Shown: positions 9,586 through 18,653, counted from the stretch's first letter. The stretch is DNA of 64,000 bases from Halovivax cerinus (GCF_024498195.1 NZ_CP101824.1:2294001-2358000), one strand, 5' to 3'. The notes: generated by a model not told the origin, from the letters alone. Numbers and translations are program-made.

Positions 9586-10497
9586 ATGACCCAGACAGCG
9601 ACCGATCTGGAGGATCTCCGACGGGGAACCGAACTGGTCAAGCGCGGTTTCGCACAGATGCAGAAGGGCGGCGTCATCATGGACGTCGTGAACCCGGAAC
9701 AGGCGCGTATCGCGGAGGACGCGGGCGCCGTCGCGGTGATGGCCCTGGAGGCCGTCCCCGCGGACATCCGAAAGCGCGGCGGCGTCGCGCGCATGGCCGA
9801 CCCCGGCGACGTGACCGAGATCATCGACGAGGTGTCGATCCCGGTGATGGGAAAGGCCCGCATCGGCCACACGAAGGAAGCCCAGATCCTGGAGGCGACG
9901 GGTGTCGACATGATCGACGAGTCGGAGGTACTCACGCCGGCCGACGACGCCTACCACATCGACAAGCGCGACTTCACCGCGCCGTTCGTCTGCGGCGCGC
10001 GCGACCTGGGCGAGGCGCTGCGCCGGATCGACGAGGGCGCGGCGATGATCCGCACGAAGGGCGAGGCCGGCACCGGCGACGTCAACCAGGCCGTCCACCA
10101 CCAGCGGACGATCAAGGGCGCCATCCGCGAACTCGCGGGGATGACCCACGAGGAACGCGAGGCCTACGCCCGGGACATCGAGGCTCCCTCTGACCTCGTC
10201 CACGAGACCGCGGAGATGGGTCGCCTCCCGGTCGTCAACTTCGCCGCCGGCGGCATCGCCACGCCCGCCGACGCGGCGCTCATGATGCACCACGAGTGCG
10301 ACGGTATCTTCGTCGGCAGCGGCATCTTCGGCGCCGAGAACCCGCGGGCGATGGGCGAGGCCATCGTCGAGGCCGTGGCAAACTGGGACGACCCCGAGAC
10401 GCTCGCCGAGATCGCCACGAACGTCGGCGCGGGCATGAAGGGCGACGCCAACGTCGACCTGTCGGAAGAGGAGAAGCTGCAGGGCCGCGGCGTTTGA
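9586..10497 (+). CDS. pdxS: Pyridoxal 5'-phosphate synthase, lyase subunit PdxS
   Basis: A 303-residue (beta/alpha)8-barrel enzyme that makes pyridoxal 5'-phosphate from ribose 5-phosphate, glyceraldehyde 3-phosphate and ammonia delivered by PdxT. Family signatures include [23 protein letters not shown], the catalytic-lysine segment [10 protein letters not shown] and the phosphate-binding [17 protein letters not shown] with FVGSGIF. Length is normal. No pdxT gene is present in the window, so the glutaminase partner must be elsewhere. It converges on thrB with only six bases between the stop codons. Confidence 0.97.
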   Translation: MTQTATDLEDLRRGTELVKRGFAQMQKGGVIMDVVNPEQARIAEDAGAVAVMALEAVPADIRKRGGVARMADPGDVTEIIDEVSIPVMGKARIGHTKEAQILEATGVDMIDESEVLTPADDAYHIDKRDFTAPFVCGARDLGEALRRIDEGAAMIRTKGEAGTGDVNQAVHHQRTIKGAIRELAGMTHEEREAYARDIEAPSDLVHETAEMGRLPVVNFAAGGIATPADAALMMHHECDGIFVGSGIFGAENPRAMGEAIVEAVANWDDPETLAEIATNVGAGMKGDANVDLSEEEKLQGRGV

Positions 10498-10503
10498 ATC
10501 CGG

Positions 10504-11394
10504 TCACCACGCACTTCTGGTGACGACTTCCGCTCCCCTGCCGACGTTCGTCTGGTACGCTCTACTCTCGATACCCCGATCGGCGAACGCGTCGACCATA
10601 GCCGAGGCCACGGCTCGTCTCGTTCCCTCCCGGCAGACGGCGAGGACGGCAGGACCCGCCCCGCTCACCGTCACGCCCGTCGCTCCGGCGAGACGGGCCG
10701 CTTCGCGGACCTCGTCGTAGCCGTCGATCAACGCGGACCGCGTCGGCGTGACGACGGTGTCGGCCATCCCCTGGCCGACGAGTTCGGGATCGTCCCGTGC
10801 GATACCGGCCGTGAGTGTGGCGGCGGAGCCGACGGTGTCGACGAGGTCGTCGATCGAGAGGGTCGACGGGACGACGGCCCGCGCGTCTCTGGTCGAGACG
10901 ACGATCTCGGGCAGGCAGGCGACGAGCGAGAGCGAGGCCTCGAGCGTCGTGATCCCATCCGGCGTAACGATGGTGAACCCGCCGAGGATCGCGGGGGCGA
11001 CGTTGTCCGCGTGGGCGTCCCCGGAGACGACGGCTTCACCCTCCGCAGCGACGCGGACGAGTTCCTCCGGATCCGTCTGTAGCCCGTACAGTGTATCGAG
11101 CGCGACGGCGGCTCCGGCGGCGCTCGCGGCGGACGACCCCAGCCCAGAGGAGGGTCTGACCCCTTTGTCGATCGTAATCGACGCCGGTGCGTCGAGGGCG
11201 TCCGCGACGGCGCCGACGGTGTTGTCCCGTGGGTCCTCCGGGACGTACTCGCTGCCGACGCCTTCGACCGTGATCGTGGTCTCGTCGGCCGCCTCGACGT
11301 GGATCACGTCGGCCGGTCGACCGAGGGCGAGTCCGAATACGTCGTACCCGCTCCCGAGGTTCGCGCTCGTCGCCGGCGCCCGGACCGTGACCAT
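10504..11394 (-). CDS. thrB: Homoserine kinase
   Basis: A 296-residue GHMP-family kinase that phosphorylates homoserine in threonine synthesis. The N-terminus VRAPATSANLGSGYDVFGLAL and the ATP-binding loop PSSGLGSSAASAAGAA are diagnostic, and the C-terminal motif GVTVSGAGPAVLAVC is the third GHMP motif. The start is the ATG before VTVRAPATSANLG; a longer frame adds 17 residues (MSRAARYLFG...) that precede the strand that opens every family member. Neighbouring threonine genes are not in the window. Confidence 0.95.
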   Translation of the reverse strand: MVTVRAPATSANLGSGYDVFGLALGRPADVIHVEAADETTITVEGVGSEYVPEDPRDNTVGAVADALDAPASITIDKGVRPSSGLGSSAASAAGAAVALDTLYGLQTDPEELVRVAAEGEAVVSGDAHADNVAPAILGGFTIVTPDGITTLEASLSLVACLPEIVVSTRDARAVVPSTLSIDDLVDTVGSAATLTAGIARDDPELVGQGMADTVVTPTRSALIDGYDEVREAARLAGATGVTVSGAGPAVLAVCREGTRRAVASAMVDAFADRGIESRAYQTNVGRGAEVVTRSAW

Positions 11395-11631
11395 GTGAAG
11401 ACTCGTCGCAGGCGTCCCAAAAAGGTAGCGGGCGGCACGTGACACGTCACTGTCCGAACGCAGCCGCCGAACCGGTAATCAGACGCTCGACAGCCTCCCG
11501 CCACTGACGCCGGTGGCTTTCTCCTCGTATCGTCGTACCGAGCGCGTACCGCAGGTGATCCGGCACAGTACTTTGTCCGTCGCCGTCGTCGCCTATCGCG
11601 ACGGACGACGGCTGCGTCCGATCGAATCGAA

Positions 11632-12669
11632 ATGACTTCGCCGCTCGCACCGTCCAGGCGTTCGCCGACCGAGGTAGCGACGCGGTACGCAACGACCGAC
11701 CGATCGACCGATCGCGAGCTCGTCTCCGTCGTGATACCGACACACGACCGTCCCGCACGCCTCCGCCGGGCGATCCGTAGCGTCGCCGCTCAGACCTACG
11801 GACCGATCGAACTGATCGTCGTCGACGACGCCTCCTCGCCACCCGTGTCGGACGATATCGACCGCGTCGCCGCCCGCGTCGATCGGTTCGAACGCCACCG
11901 GTTCGTCACGAACCGGGGCGGCGCGGCCGCCAGAAACGCCGGTATCGAGGAGTCGTCCGGCGAATTCATCGCGTTCCTGGACGACGACGATCGCTGGGAT
12001 CCGGCCAAGCTGGAACGACAGGTTCCCCGGTTGCGCGCCGCACCCGACGACGTCGGCGTGGTCTACACGAGCGTGGTACAACTCGATTCAGACGGCGAGG
12101 TGAACGCCGTGACGGCCGCGACCGAATCGGGTGACCTCACCCACCGATTGCTTCGCCGGAACGTCGTCGGGACGGTTTCGTCAGTACTCCTTCGGTCGGA
12201 CGCCGCAGCCGCAGTCGGCGGGTTCGACGAGCGCTTTCCAAGCTGGCAAGACTGGGCGCTGTACCTCCGCCTCTCGAAGCGATACCGGTTTCTCGCGCTA
12301 GACGAACCGCTCGTCGTCCGTCACAATGCGGGGGCCGGACAGGTAAGCGGCGACTACGAGACCAAGCGTGACGAGACGGCGCCCCTGTTCAGACGAACCT
12401 TTCGACCGCTGGCTGCGCGCGAGGGCACCGACGATGCCAGGCTATTCGACGCCTTCGTCGAGTACCACCTGGGGCAGGCCGCGATCCGGGCGGAGTCCTA
12501 TTCGGCGGCGAGGCGGCACTTCGCCGCCGCGACCCGTCTCGCTCCCCGGTCGCTACTGTTTCCGTTGGCACTGGCGTCGGTCGCCTGCGGGCGGGCCACC
12601 TACGAACCGCTCGAACGGCTCGCGACCGTCCTCCCCCTTCGACGGGCGAAGCGCGCGCTCCAGCGCTGA
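11632..12669 (+). CDS. Family 2 glycosyltransferase
   Basis: A 345-residue GT-A fold glycosyltransferase. The start of the domain (VSVVIPTHDRPARLRRAIRSV, about residues 28-50) and the metal-binding acidic run AFLDDDDRWDPAKL (about 115-128) are clear, and the acceptor-side motif ERFPSWQDWALYLRL follows near residue 205. It transfers a sugar from a nucleotide donor onto a lipid or glycan; which sugar cannot be told. There is no transmembrane helix. It opens a group of glycan genes (two O-antigen ligase-like proteins, a deacetylase and an ATP-grasp ligase), suggesting a role in surface polysaccharide or glycoprotein decoration. Confidence 0.9.
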   Translation: MTSPLAPSRRSPTEVATRYATTDRSTDRELVSVVIPTHDRPARLRRAIRSVAAQTYGPIELIVVDDASSPPVSDDIDRVAARVDRFERHRFVTNRGGAAARNAGIEESSGEFIAFLDDDDRWDPAKLERQVPRLRAAPDDVGVVYTSVVQLDSDGEVNAVTAATESGDLTHRLLRRNVVGTVSSVLLRSDAAAAVGGFDERFPSWQDWALYLRLSKRYRFLALDEPLVVRHNAGAGQVSGDYETKRDETAPLFRRTFRPLAAREGTDDARLFDAFVEYHLGQAAIRAESYSAARRHFAAATRLAPRSLLFPLALASVACGRATYEPLERLATVLPLRRAKRALQR

Positions 12670-12710
12670 ACCGACCGTTCGACGGGTGCTGCGGTTCGCC
12701 GCCCACCGAG

Positions 12711-12846
12711 GGATGTCGACGTTCACCGCTCACCGACGAACGTCGCTGTTCACGACGTATTGACGGATGTCACCGTTCGCCGCTCACCGACGAATGTCGC
12801 TGTTCACGACGTATTGACGGATGTCGACGTTCACTGCTCACCGACG
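12711..12846. repeat. 54-bp tandem repeat, 2.5 copies
   Basis: Two full 54-bp copies (12711-12764 and 12765-12818) and a partial third (to about 12846) fill the spacer behind the glycosyltransferase gene. The copies differ at only a handful of positions. The period is divisible by three, but the plus-strand frame is open with no convincing start or family. The rest of this 300-base spacer shows no gene; an A/T-poor region with a short ggatttact just before the next gene may be its promoter. Confidence 0.85.
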
Positions 12847-12971
12847 GAGGTAGCGGCCTACCACCCACCGACGGCCGAGTACAACCGCCTCGTCTCGCGT
12901 ACACCCTGCCTACTCGCCCACCGAGGGGAAGGATTTACTCGTGGGCCGTGGTAGGGTGGCGGAATCGCTGC

Positions 12972-14306
12972 ATGGACTCGTTTCACGCTGGGCTCGGGCC
13001 GGGGAACGCGTCGCCGAGCGAGACGGCTACCGACCGCCGTCCGTTCCTGGTGATGCTGGTGGCGTTCTCGCTGTTTCCGTCGGTCTACGTCGGTGCCGAT
13101 CGCCTAGCAGTCGTCGAGTCGCTCTCCCCGGTCAATCCGTACTATGTCGTGATCGTCGGCGCGACCGTTGCCGCCGTTCTGGCGTTCTTCCGCGACGGGG
13201 ACCGGTACTCCCTCTCGCTGCTCGTCCTCCTCGCCGCGGTGGCCTTCGTTGCCTGGGCGACTTTGAGTCTCCAGTGGACCGTCGGTACCGGCGCGTACCC
13301 CCGATACAAGCTGGTTCGGATGATCGTCTTCGACACGCTCTTGCTCTGGTTCGGACTCGTCGTGGCACTGTCGCGCCGCCGGCTGGTCGCGTTCGGACTG
13401 GTGATGGGGCTCGTCGGTGCGTGGCTCGCCGCCGAGGCGGTGTACGCGGGGACGATCCTCGAGACGGACGCCTTCGCGACCGTCGGTTCGGAGTCGTACC
13501 TCACCCACGGCCGGGCGATCGGGTTCGCCGTCCCGCTCTGTCTGTACGTTTTCGGTTCGTCTGCTCGGTTCGCCGTTCGGTTGCTCGCCGGCGTCCTGGC
13601 CCTCGCCGGGATCGTCGGCGTGCTCGCGGCCGGCGGCCGTGGTCCGTTCGTCGCGCTAGTCGTCGCCCTCGCCGTATTCGTCGGGATCGAATTCAGTTCG
13701 GCCCTCTTCGATCGACGCACGGACCGTCGGGGCGTCTTCGCCGCGGGCGGGGCGACCGCCACCGTGACCGTCGCGGCCGTCCTCGTCGTACGTGCCGCCG
13801 GATGGACTCCGTGGACGATCCGGCGACTCGTGATCGTCTTCCGCGATTCGGCGACGGAGACGCGCCTGTTCATGCTCCGAGAGGCGTTCGGTTTCTGGCT
13901 CGAGCGCCCCCTCGTCGGCCACGGCATCGGGAGCTACGCGGTGCTGACCGAGACCGTCCACGAGTACCCACACAACGTCGTCGTCGAGACGCTCGCCGAG
14001 CTCGGTCTCGTCGGCTTCGCGCTCGCGTGTCTGGTCGTCGTTCCCCCCGTCGTCGTCACTGTCCTCGCCAGATTTCGAGGTGGCGACGCGCTGTACAGCG
14101 CTGCCCTCGCCGTCTTCGTCTTCGCCTTCGTCAACGCCTGCTTCTCGTTCGACCTCCAGTCGAATCGGCAACTCTTCTTCGCGATCGGCCTGCTGTCGAT
14201 CGCGTGGACGGACTCGATGCGGGAGCCCCACACGGGGGTAGCCGATGTGATGCAGGGCGTGACACACACGATGGCGGCGGCATCGAACCGACTACGCGAC
14301 CGGTGA
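12972..14306 (+). CDS. O-antigen ligase/polymerase-type membrane protein (copy 1)
   Basis: A 444-residue protein with about ten to twelve transmembrane helices, of the WaaL/Wzy (O-antigen ligase, PF04932-type) superfamily. The long outer loop and its signature EYPHNVVVETLAELGLVGFAL near residues 325-345 carry the conserved His and the LAELGLVG helix start. These proteins join or polymerise lipid-linked glycans on the outer face of the membrane. I chose the ATG before DSFHAGLG; a GTG 24 bases upstream is possible. A second, distinct member of the same superfamily lies at 16848-18203. A large antisense-like frame in another phase over this gene is an artefact of G+C bias. Confidence 0.85.
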   Translation: MDSFHAGLGPGNASPSETATDRRPFLVMLVAFSLFPSVYVGADRLAVVESLSPVNPYYVVIVGATVAAVLAFFRDGDRYSLSLLVLLAAVAFVAWATLSLQWTVGTGAYPRYKLVRMIVFDTLLLWFGLVVALSRRRLVAFGLVMGLVGAWLAAEAVYAGTILETDAFATVGSESYLTHGRAIGFAVPLCLYVFGSSARFAVRLLAGVLALAGIVGVLAAGGRGPFVALVVALAVFVGIEFSSALFDRRTDRRGVFAAGGATATVTVAAVLVVRAAGWTPWTIRRLVIVFRDSATETRLFMLREAFGFWLERPLVGHGIGSYAVLTETVHEYPHNVVVETLAELGLVGFALACLVVVPPVVVTVLARFRGGDALYSAALAVFVFAFVNACFSFDLQSNRQLFFAIGLLSIAWTDSMREPHTGVADVMQGVTHTMAAASNRLRDR

Positions 14307-14355
14307 CAGTGTCTCGGTGACGGCCCTGTGTTCGTCGGCTTCGATCGACTCGCCG

Positions 14356-14970
14356 TCACCAGGTGTCGATAGACCGGACGACCGCGAACCCCTCGGCGAA
14401 CGACCGATTCGCCTGGCGCCCACGCACCCGGGCGAGCCCCCTGATCGTCCCGTCGTTTATGTACGTCTTGTCCGTCTGGCTCTCGTGAACGCGGATGGCG
14501 TCGAGTTTCGCCTCGAGGTGTGACTCCGTCAGCGGAACCACGTGTCTCGGCGTGAACGTCGGTCGCGTCGAGTACGTTTCGTACGCGTAGACACTCCCCT
14601 CGCGTCTCGTCGCCGAGAGGGTCGCCCGCGCGCAATTTCGATGATCCTGATGGGTATCTTCTCGCGCGTGGACGTACACGCGATCCGCGTCGAGATCGGT
14701 CACGTGGCGTTCGATCGCATCGACGACCCGGCCGTCGTCGGTCAGTCCGGTGTCGGTGAACTCGAGAAACCGGACGTCTTCGACGCCGAGCGTTCGCGCC
14801 GACTCGACGGCTTCGTCGCGTCTCGCGTCTGCGGGATCCCGACAGCCGGCGGCACCGTCGGTGGCGATCAGGTGCGTCACGTCGTCTCCACGTTCGACGT
14901 GGCGAGCGATCGTTCCCCCGACCCCAATCTCGACGTCGTCGGGATGGGCCCCGATCGCGAGCACGCGCAT
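14356..14970 (-). CDS. PIG-L/LmbE family N-acetylglucosaminyl deacetylase
   Basis: A 204-residue zinc-dependent deacetylase of the PIG-L family. The N-terminus VLAIGAHPDDVEIGVGG holds the metal-binding HPDD motif (residues about 8-11), and the second metal ligand is in THQDHRNC. Relatives remove the acetyl group from GlcNAc-containing lipids or metabolites. In this neighbourhood a glycan or glycolipid substrate is the natural guess. The start is the ATG directly before RVLAIGAHPDD; the longer frame adds 17 unrelated residues. It is transcribed towards the O-antigen ligase-like gene and faces the HAD gene upstream on the same strand by 60 bases, so the two may be one operon. Confidence 0.92.
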   Translation of the reverse strand: MRVLAIGAHPDDVEIGVGGTIARHVERGDDVTHLIATDGAAGCRDPADARRDEAVESARTLGVEDVRFLEFTDTGLTDDGRVVDAIERHVTDLDADRVYVHAREDTHQDHRNCARATLSATRREGSVYAYETYSTRPTFTPRHVVPLTESHLEAKLDAIRVHESQTDKTYINDGTIRGLARVRGRQANRSFAEGFAVVRSIDTW

Positions 14971-15030
14971 ACCTGGCACGCGGTGGCTCGGACCGTAAAT
15001 TTGCCCGGTCGTTCGCCCCATAGTGCGTCG

Positions 15031-15705
15031 TTACTCGCGAGCCCGGGGAATCGCCCCGATCGATTCGAGCACCTCCGGGAGCCGGCGGAGTTCGTCGACG
15101 ACCGCCGTCGGCTCGTGCGTCGGCGAATTCACAGGGCGGGACCGATCCGTCCCGCGAATCCACACCGTCAGCGCGCCGAGTTCGGCTGGCCATCGTAGAT
15201 CCAGTTCCGGTCTGTCACCCACGAAGATACTCTCGTGGGGCTCGACGCCCAGTTCGTCGTAGAACACGGAGAACGCCTCGCGCTGACGTTTCGACAGGTC
15301 CCGATCGGGCGTGACGACGACCGCGTCCACGAACGTGTCGAGACCAAGCCGTTCGAGTTTCGAGCGACCCCGACGGCCGCCGGTGAGCACCCCAATCCGA
15401 CAGATTCGTCCGAGCGACTGCAGGACAGATTCGGCTCCCGGGGCTGGGTCAAGCGGAGCGGTCGACCCGTGATACGCTTCGATCAGCGCTGGCACGTACG
15501 CAGGGTCCAGGCCCTGTTCTCGACAGACGACATCGAACGTCCGGTCCGTAATTCCACGTTCGAAATACGCGTCAGCGAACGCGTCCCGAAGGTCGCGGCC
15601 CGTCTCCCGTGCGAGGTACGACGCCGCGGCGTCGAATCCCTGCCGGACGTACTGGCGATCGTCGAACAGCGTTCCGTCGAGATCGAACCCGATCGCCCGG
15701 CGCAT
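15031..15705 (-). CDS. HAD-superfamily hydrolase
   Basis: A 224-residue HAD phosphatase. Motif I is FDLDGTLFDD at the N-terminus (nucleophile Asp8, acid Asp10), motif II is the VLTGG strand end, the conserved lysine region follows in SKLERLGLDTFVD, and motif IV is FVGDRPELDLR. The helical cap between motifs I and II fits the C1 type. Substrates of this family are small phosphate esters; here a sugar phosphate is plausible because of the glycan genes around it. The start is the ATG before RRAIGFDLDG; the frame remains open upstream but without family sequence. It is probably co-transcribed with the deacetylase gene. Confidence 0.88.
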   Translation of the reverse strand: MRRAIGFDLDGTLFDDRQYVRQGFDAAASYLARETGRDLRDAFADAYFERGITDRTFDVVCREQGLDPAYVPALIEAYHGSTAPLDPAPGAESVLQSLGRICRIGVLTGGRRGRSKLERLGLDTFVDAVVVTPDRDLSKRQREAFSVFYDELGVEPHESIFVGDRPELDLRWPAELGALTVWIRGTDRSRPVNSPTHEPTAVVDELRRLPEVLESIGAIPRARE

Positions 15706-15891
15706 GGCGATGGACACCCCGACGAACCCGATACGGTTCCGGCTTGCACGTGCAGGACTGGTATAGACGATCGGATCCGATGCCCCCATCCGGAGTAGCT
15801 GCGGCCTACGGAACGCCATCGGAAACGACTGAATCCGACGGCGCGTCGACGGTCCACACGCTAATGGTCGTCGGCGTGGTGGCCCGTCACC

Positions 15892-16971
15892 ATGGCGAGG
15901 GTACTCGTGACCGGCGTCGGGGGTGTCGGCGGTGCATCGACGGCCCGCTGGTTTCGCGACCGGACCGGACACACGCCCGTCGGTGTGGATATGGATCCAC
16001 GGGCGAGGGGCTTCCTGGACCTGGCGGAGTGGACGACGGTCCCGCCCGCAGCCGACGACGACTGGCCCGGAACGGTCGCGTCGGTCGTCGCGCGTCGCGA
16101 CGTGGACGTCGTGGTTCCACTCGTCGACGAGGAACTGACCCGGCACTCCGACCTGCGAGCCGCCCTTCCGTCCGCGGTTCCGATCGTCGCACCGACCGTT
16201 TCGACCATCGAGCGGACGCTCGACAAGCGACGATTCGCCCGCTGGATCGACGGGACCGACCTCCCAGCGCCGCGGACCGTCTGCCCGACGAGCAGCACGG
16301 ATCTCTCGGCACTCGACGTCGCGTATCCCGCCGTGGTCAAGCCCCGCCTGGGCCACGGCAGCCGAGGCGTCTCCAGGGTCGCCTCACTCGACGACCTCAG
16401 GACGTCCCTCGCCTACCACGACTTCGATCCGGCAGACGTCGTGGTGCAGGAAGCCATCGAGGGTCGGGAGTTCACGACCAGTGTCGTCGCGACGACCGGA
16501 GGGGACTGCCTGTCGATCGTCACGAAGGAGGCCGTAGAGAAGGACGGCAACACCACCTGGGGCGTCACCCGGTCGAACGACGCCGTCGCAAGCGCGTGCC
16601 GCGACCTTCACGACCGTCTCGATCCCCGGGGACCGATCAACGTCCAGCAACTCGTCGACGCCCGAACAGGCGAGGCCTACATCGTCGAGGTCAACCCCCG
16701 ATTCTCGTCGACGGCCATACTCACGGCTCGCGCCGGCGTCGACGAACTGGACCTGCTCGTCCGGGACGCCCTCGACGAATCGATCTCACCACCACCGTCG
16801 CCACGTCCGGGCGTCCACCTCATCCGTACGAACCGGGATCACCTCGTTCAGGAGGAGTGTACAACGCCGTCCGAATCGACGGGGTGGGTCGCCAACTCCG
16901 ATGCGACCCCGGCCGATCTGGTCGACGGCGGACGACGAGCGCCGTCTTCGTCCGACGCCGATACTGCGTGA
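15892..16971 (+). CDS. ATP-grasp carboxylate-amine/thiol ligase-like protein
   Basis: A 359-residue ATP-grasp enzyme. A pre-ATP-grasp domain (about residues 1-100) starts with RVLVTGVGGVGGASTARWF; the ATP-grasp core has VVKPRLGHGSRGVSRV, the VVQEAIEGREFTTSVV strand and the metal site IVEVNPRFSSTA. It resembles the CarB-like ligases found in polysaccharide and modified-amino-acid gene groups; the product is unknown. The C-terminal 60 residues are low in structure. Its last 124 bases overlap the tail of the convergent membrane protein gene, which is unusual. It could attach an amino acid to a sugar or peptide. Confidence 0.85.
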   Translation: MARVLVTGVGGVGGASTARWFRDRTGHTPVGVDMDPRARGFLDLAEWTTVPPAADDDWPGTVASVVARRDVDVVVPLVDEELTRHSDLRAALPSAVPIVAPTVSTIERTLDKRRFARWIDGTDLPAPRTVCPTSSTDLSALDVAYPAVVKPRLGHGSRGVSRVASLDDLRTSLAYHDFDPADVVVQEAIEGREFTTSVVATTGGDCLSIVTKEAVEKDGNTTWGVTRSNDAVASACRDLHDRLDPRGPINVQQLVDARTGEAYIVEVNPRFSSTAILTARAGVDELDLLVRDALDESISPPPSPRPGVHLIRTNRDHLVQEECTTPSESTGWVANSDATPADLVDGGRRAPSSSDADTA

Positions 16972-18203
16972 GAACGGGGCTCCACCGACCCACCACCGGC
17001 CTGCGAACGGGTCACCCTCACGGGGTCGGTCTCGGCCGGCATCTCGTGTGCGGCGACGACCAGGACGAGCACGAGCCAGTTCATCGGATTGTTGTAGAGC
17101 ATCGCGACCGGGCCGAATACGGCAAAGACGCCGAGAACGGCGGCGGACGCGACCGTCGGGCCGGGGTTTCTGGCCACCGTCACCACCAGAACAGAAACGA
17201 CGAGGCCCGCGACGAGTAGCCCAATCGTGCCGAGCTCGACGGCGACACCGACGATCGCGCTGTGCGGATCGGCCCCCATCGGCGGTTCGGTGACTGCGCC
17301 GAACGCGCCGGCTCCGACGCCGAGTAGCGGCCGCTCGCGAAACGCCGCCAGGCCGACCGCCCAGATCGCGGTCCGGCCACCGGCAGTTCCGAGTTCGCTG
17401 TCCACGACCGGCAGCCGGTATCCCAGAAGTCCGATCGAGGCGACCGTCCGGACGACGGCGACGACCGACCCGACGACGAGTACGCCGACGATCGCCTGAC
17501 CCCTATCGAGTGGCACGTCCCACTCGCGTCGCGCCAGCCCGATCAGACCGACCACCACGAGCACGAGAGACCCGATCAGTCCCTGGCGGGATCCAGTCGC
17601 GAGCACCACGAACGGAACGACCGAAAGGTACGCGACGTTGACGGAGCCGAGGACGCCGGTGCGAAACCGGGTCGAGGAGCACAGCAGGCCGCCGGCGAAG
17701 GGGACGGCCACGAGGACCCACCGAGCGAGCTCGTTCGCGTTGATCCCCGCGAGCTCGCGTCGACTGTATTCTGTCCCCTGCTGCAGCAAGTCGACCAGCC
17801 CGGCACCGCCGACGACGAACGTGCCGAGGACGAGCGCCTGAGCGACGAGAGCCAGCCGGCGCCGCGTATCGAGCAGGTTCCAGGCCACGACGACGAGCGC
17901 GAGCGTGTACCCGAGCGTCGCGAGCCGCCGAAGGGTGCGCCCCCCGTCGATCGTCCACGCCAGACTCGACGCCGACAGCGCCACGAAGAGACCGAACGCG
18001 AGGTGAAACGGGTGGACCCGCCTGACCGACCGGGACGAGACGGTCAGCACCACCCAGGACCCGATCAGCCCGACGCCGAGCACCGACCCGACCGACACCC
18101 CGGGCGCCACCGTCAGCGCGTGTCGCCACGGCTGAACGAACACGAACCCGACGAGGAGCGCGAAGACGGGCGATTCACCGCGTCGACGCTCTTCGGCTGC
18201 CAT
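16848..18203 (-). CDS. O-antigen ligase/polymerase-type membrane protein (copy 2)
   Basis: A 451-residue polytopic membrane protein of the O-antigen ligase superfamily with about eleven transmembrane helices. Family features are ATGSRQGLIGSLV (about residues 208-220) and the late outer-loop signature DPHSAIVGVAVELGTIGLLV. It is diverged from the copy at 12972. The final 65 residues (from about ETDPVRVTRSQ) are hydrophilic and overlap the 3' end of the ATP-grasp gene by 124 bases, so one of the two tails may be an extension created by loss of an earlier stop. Two ligase-type proteins in one group may act as polymerase and ligase respectively; this is inference. Confidence 0.85.
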   Translation of the reverse strand: MAAEERRRGESPVFALLVGFVFVQPWRHALTVAPGVSVGSVLGVGLIGSWVVLTVSSRSVRRVHPFHLAFGLFVALSASSLAWTIDGGRTLRRLATLGYTLALVVVAWNLLDTRRRLALVAQALVLGTFVVGGAGLVDLLQQGTEYSRRELAGINANELARWVLVAVPFAGGLLCSSTRFRTGVLGSVNVAYLSVVPFVVLATGSRQGLIGSLVLVVVGLIGLARREWDVPLDRGQAIVGVLVVGSVVAVVRTVASIGLLGYRLPVVDSELGTAGGRTAIWAVGLAAFRERPLLGVGAGAFGAVTEPPMGADPHSAIVGVAVELGTIGLLVAGLVVSVLVVTVARNPGPTVASAAVLGVFAVFGPVAMLYNNPMNWLVLVLVVAAHEMPAETDPVRVTRSQAGGGSVEPRSHAVSASDEDGARRPPSTRSAGVASELATHPVDSDGVVHSS

Positions 18204-18473
18204 GCCGTGGACTCACCACCACCGGGGAGAAAAAAGCCCCCGACCGATCGACTCGTCCAGCGGAGTCGCTCGCGTGGACGAACCGTCTGCTGCCCAGCAC
18301 GACGTCGACCCTCGCGATCGGTGCCGGGACCGGCGTCGACGCAGGTCGCCTCGCCGCGAGTCGGTGTCTGTTTGTGCGGCCAGGACGCGACCAACTGCCG
18401 CGCCGCACCGTCGGACTGCGGCCGATATCGGCGCCGATCTGGCGGTTCCCTGTGGTGTCCGTCGACACAGATC
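18204..18473. other. Gene-free spacer upstream of the membrane protein gene
   Basis: Together with the 18-bp repeat array next to it this makes a 550-base stretch between genes transcribed in the same direction. It should hold the promoter of the O-antigen ligase-like gene. I see a short A-run (gagaaaaaagcccc near 18227) just upstream of that start, but no recognisable gene or RNA. Confidence 0.4.
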
Positions 18474-18653
18474 GGCGCCGTAGCAGACATCGGTACCGTC
18501 CCGGCCACCGGTACCGTCCCATACATCGGTACAATCCCGGCCTCCGGTACCGTCCCAGCCACCGGTACCGTCCCATACATCGGTACAATCCCAGCCTCCG
18601 GTACCGTCCCAGCCACCGGTACGGTCCTATACAGCGCCACCGTCCCAGCCATC
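18474..18653. repeat. 18-bp minisatellite, ten units, with 54-bp higher-order order
   Basis: Ten consecutive 18-bp units can be laid out from 18474 to 18653; the best ones start ggtaccgtccc. Units alternate in a three-step pattern (ending agccacc, atacatc, gcctcc), giving a 54-bp higher-order period. The first and last two units are degraded. Both strands stay open in one frame (GTVPATGTVPYI on plus, GTVPEAGIVPMY on minus), which follows automatically from a stop-free 18-bp unit. The array sits between an O-antigen ligase-like gene and the HerA-like gene. Confidence 0.92.

Noticed and set aside
12941-14320. 459-codon frame overlapping the first O-antigen ligase-like gene
   Set aside because: It is rich in Arg and Gly with no hydrophobic or acidic character; the overlapping frame has clear transmembrane helices and a family signature.
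15609-17219. 536-codon plus-strand frame over the ATP-grasp gene
   Set aside because: Low-complexity Arg/Gly/Pro sequence; the ATP-grasp frame has the ATP-binding motifs.
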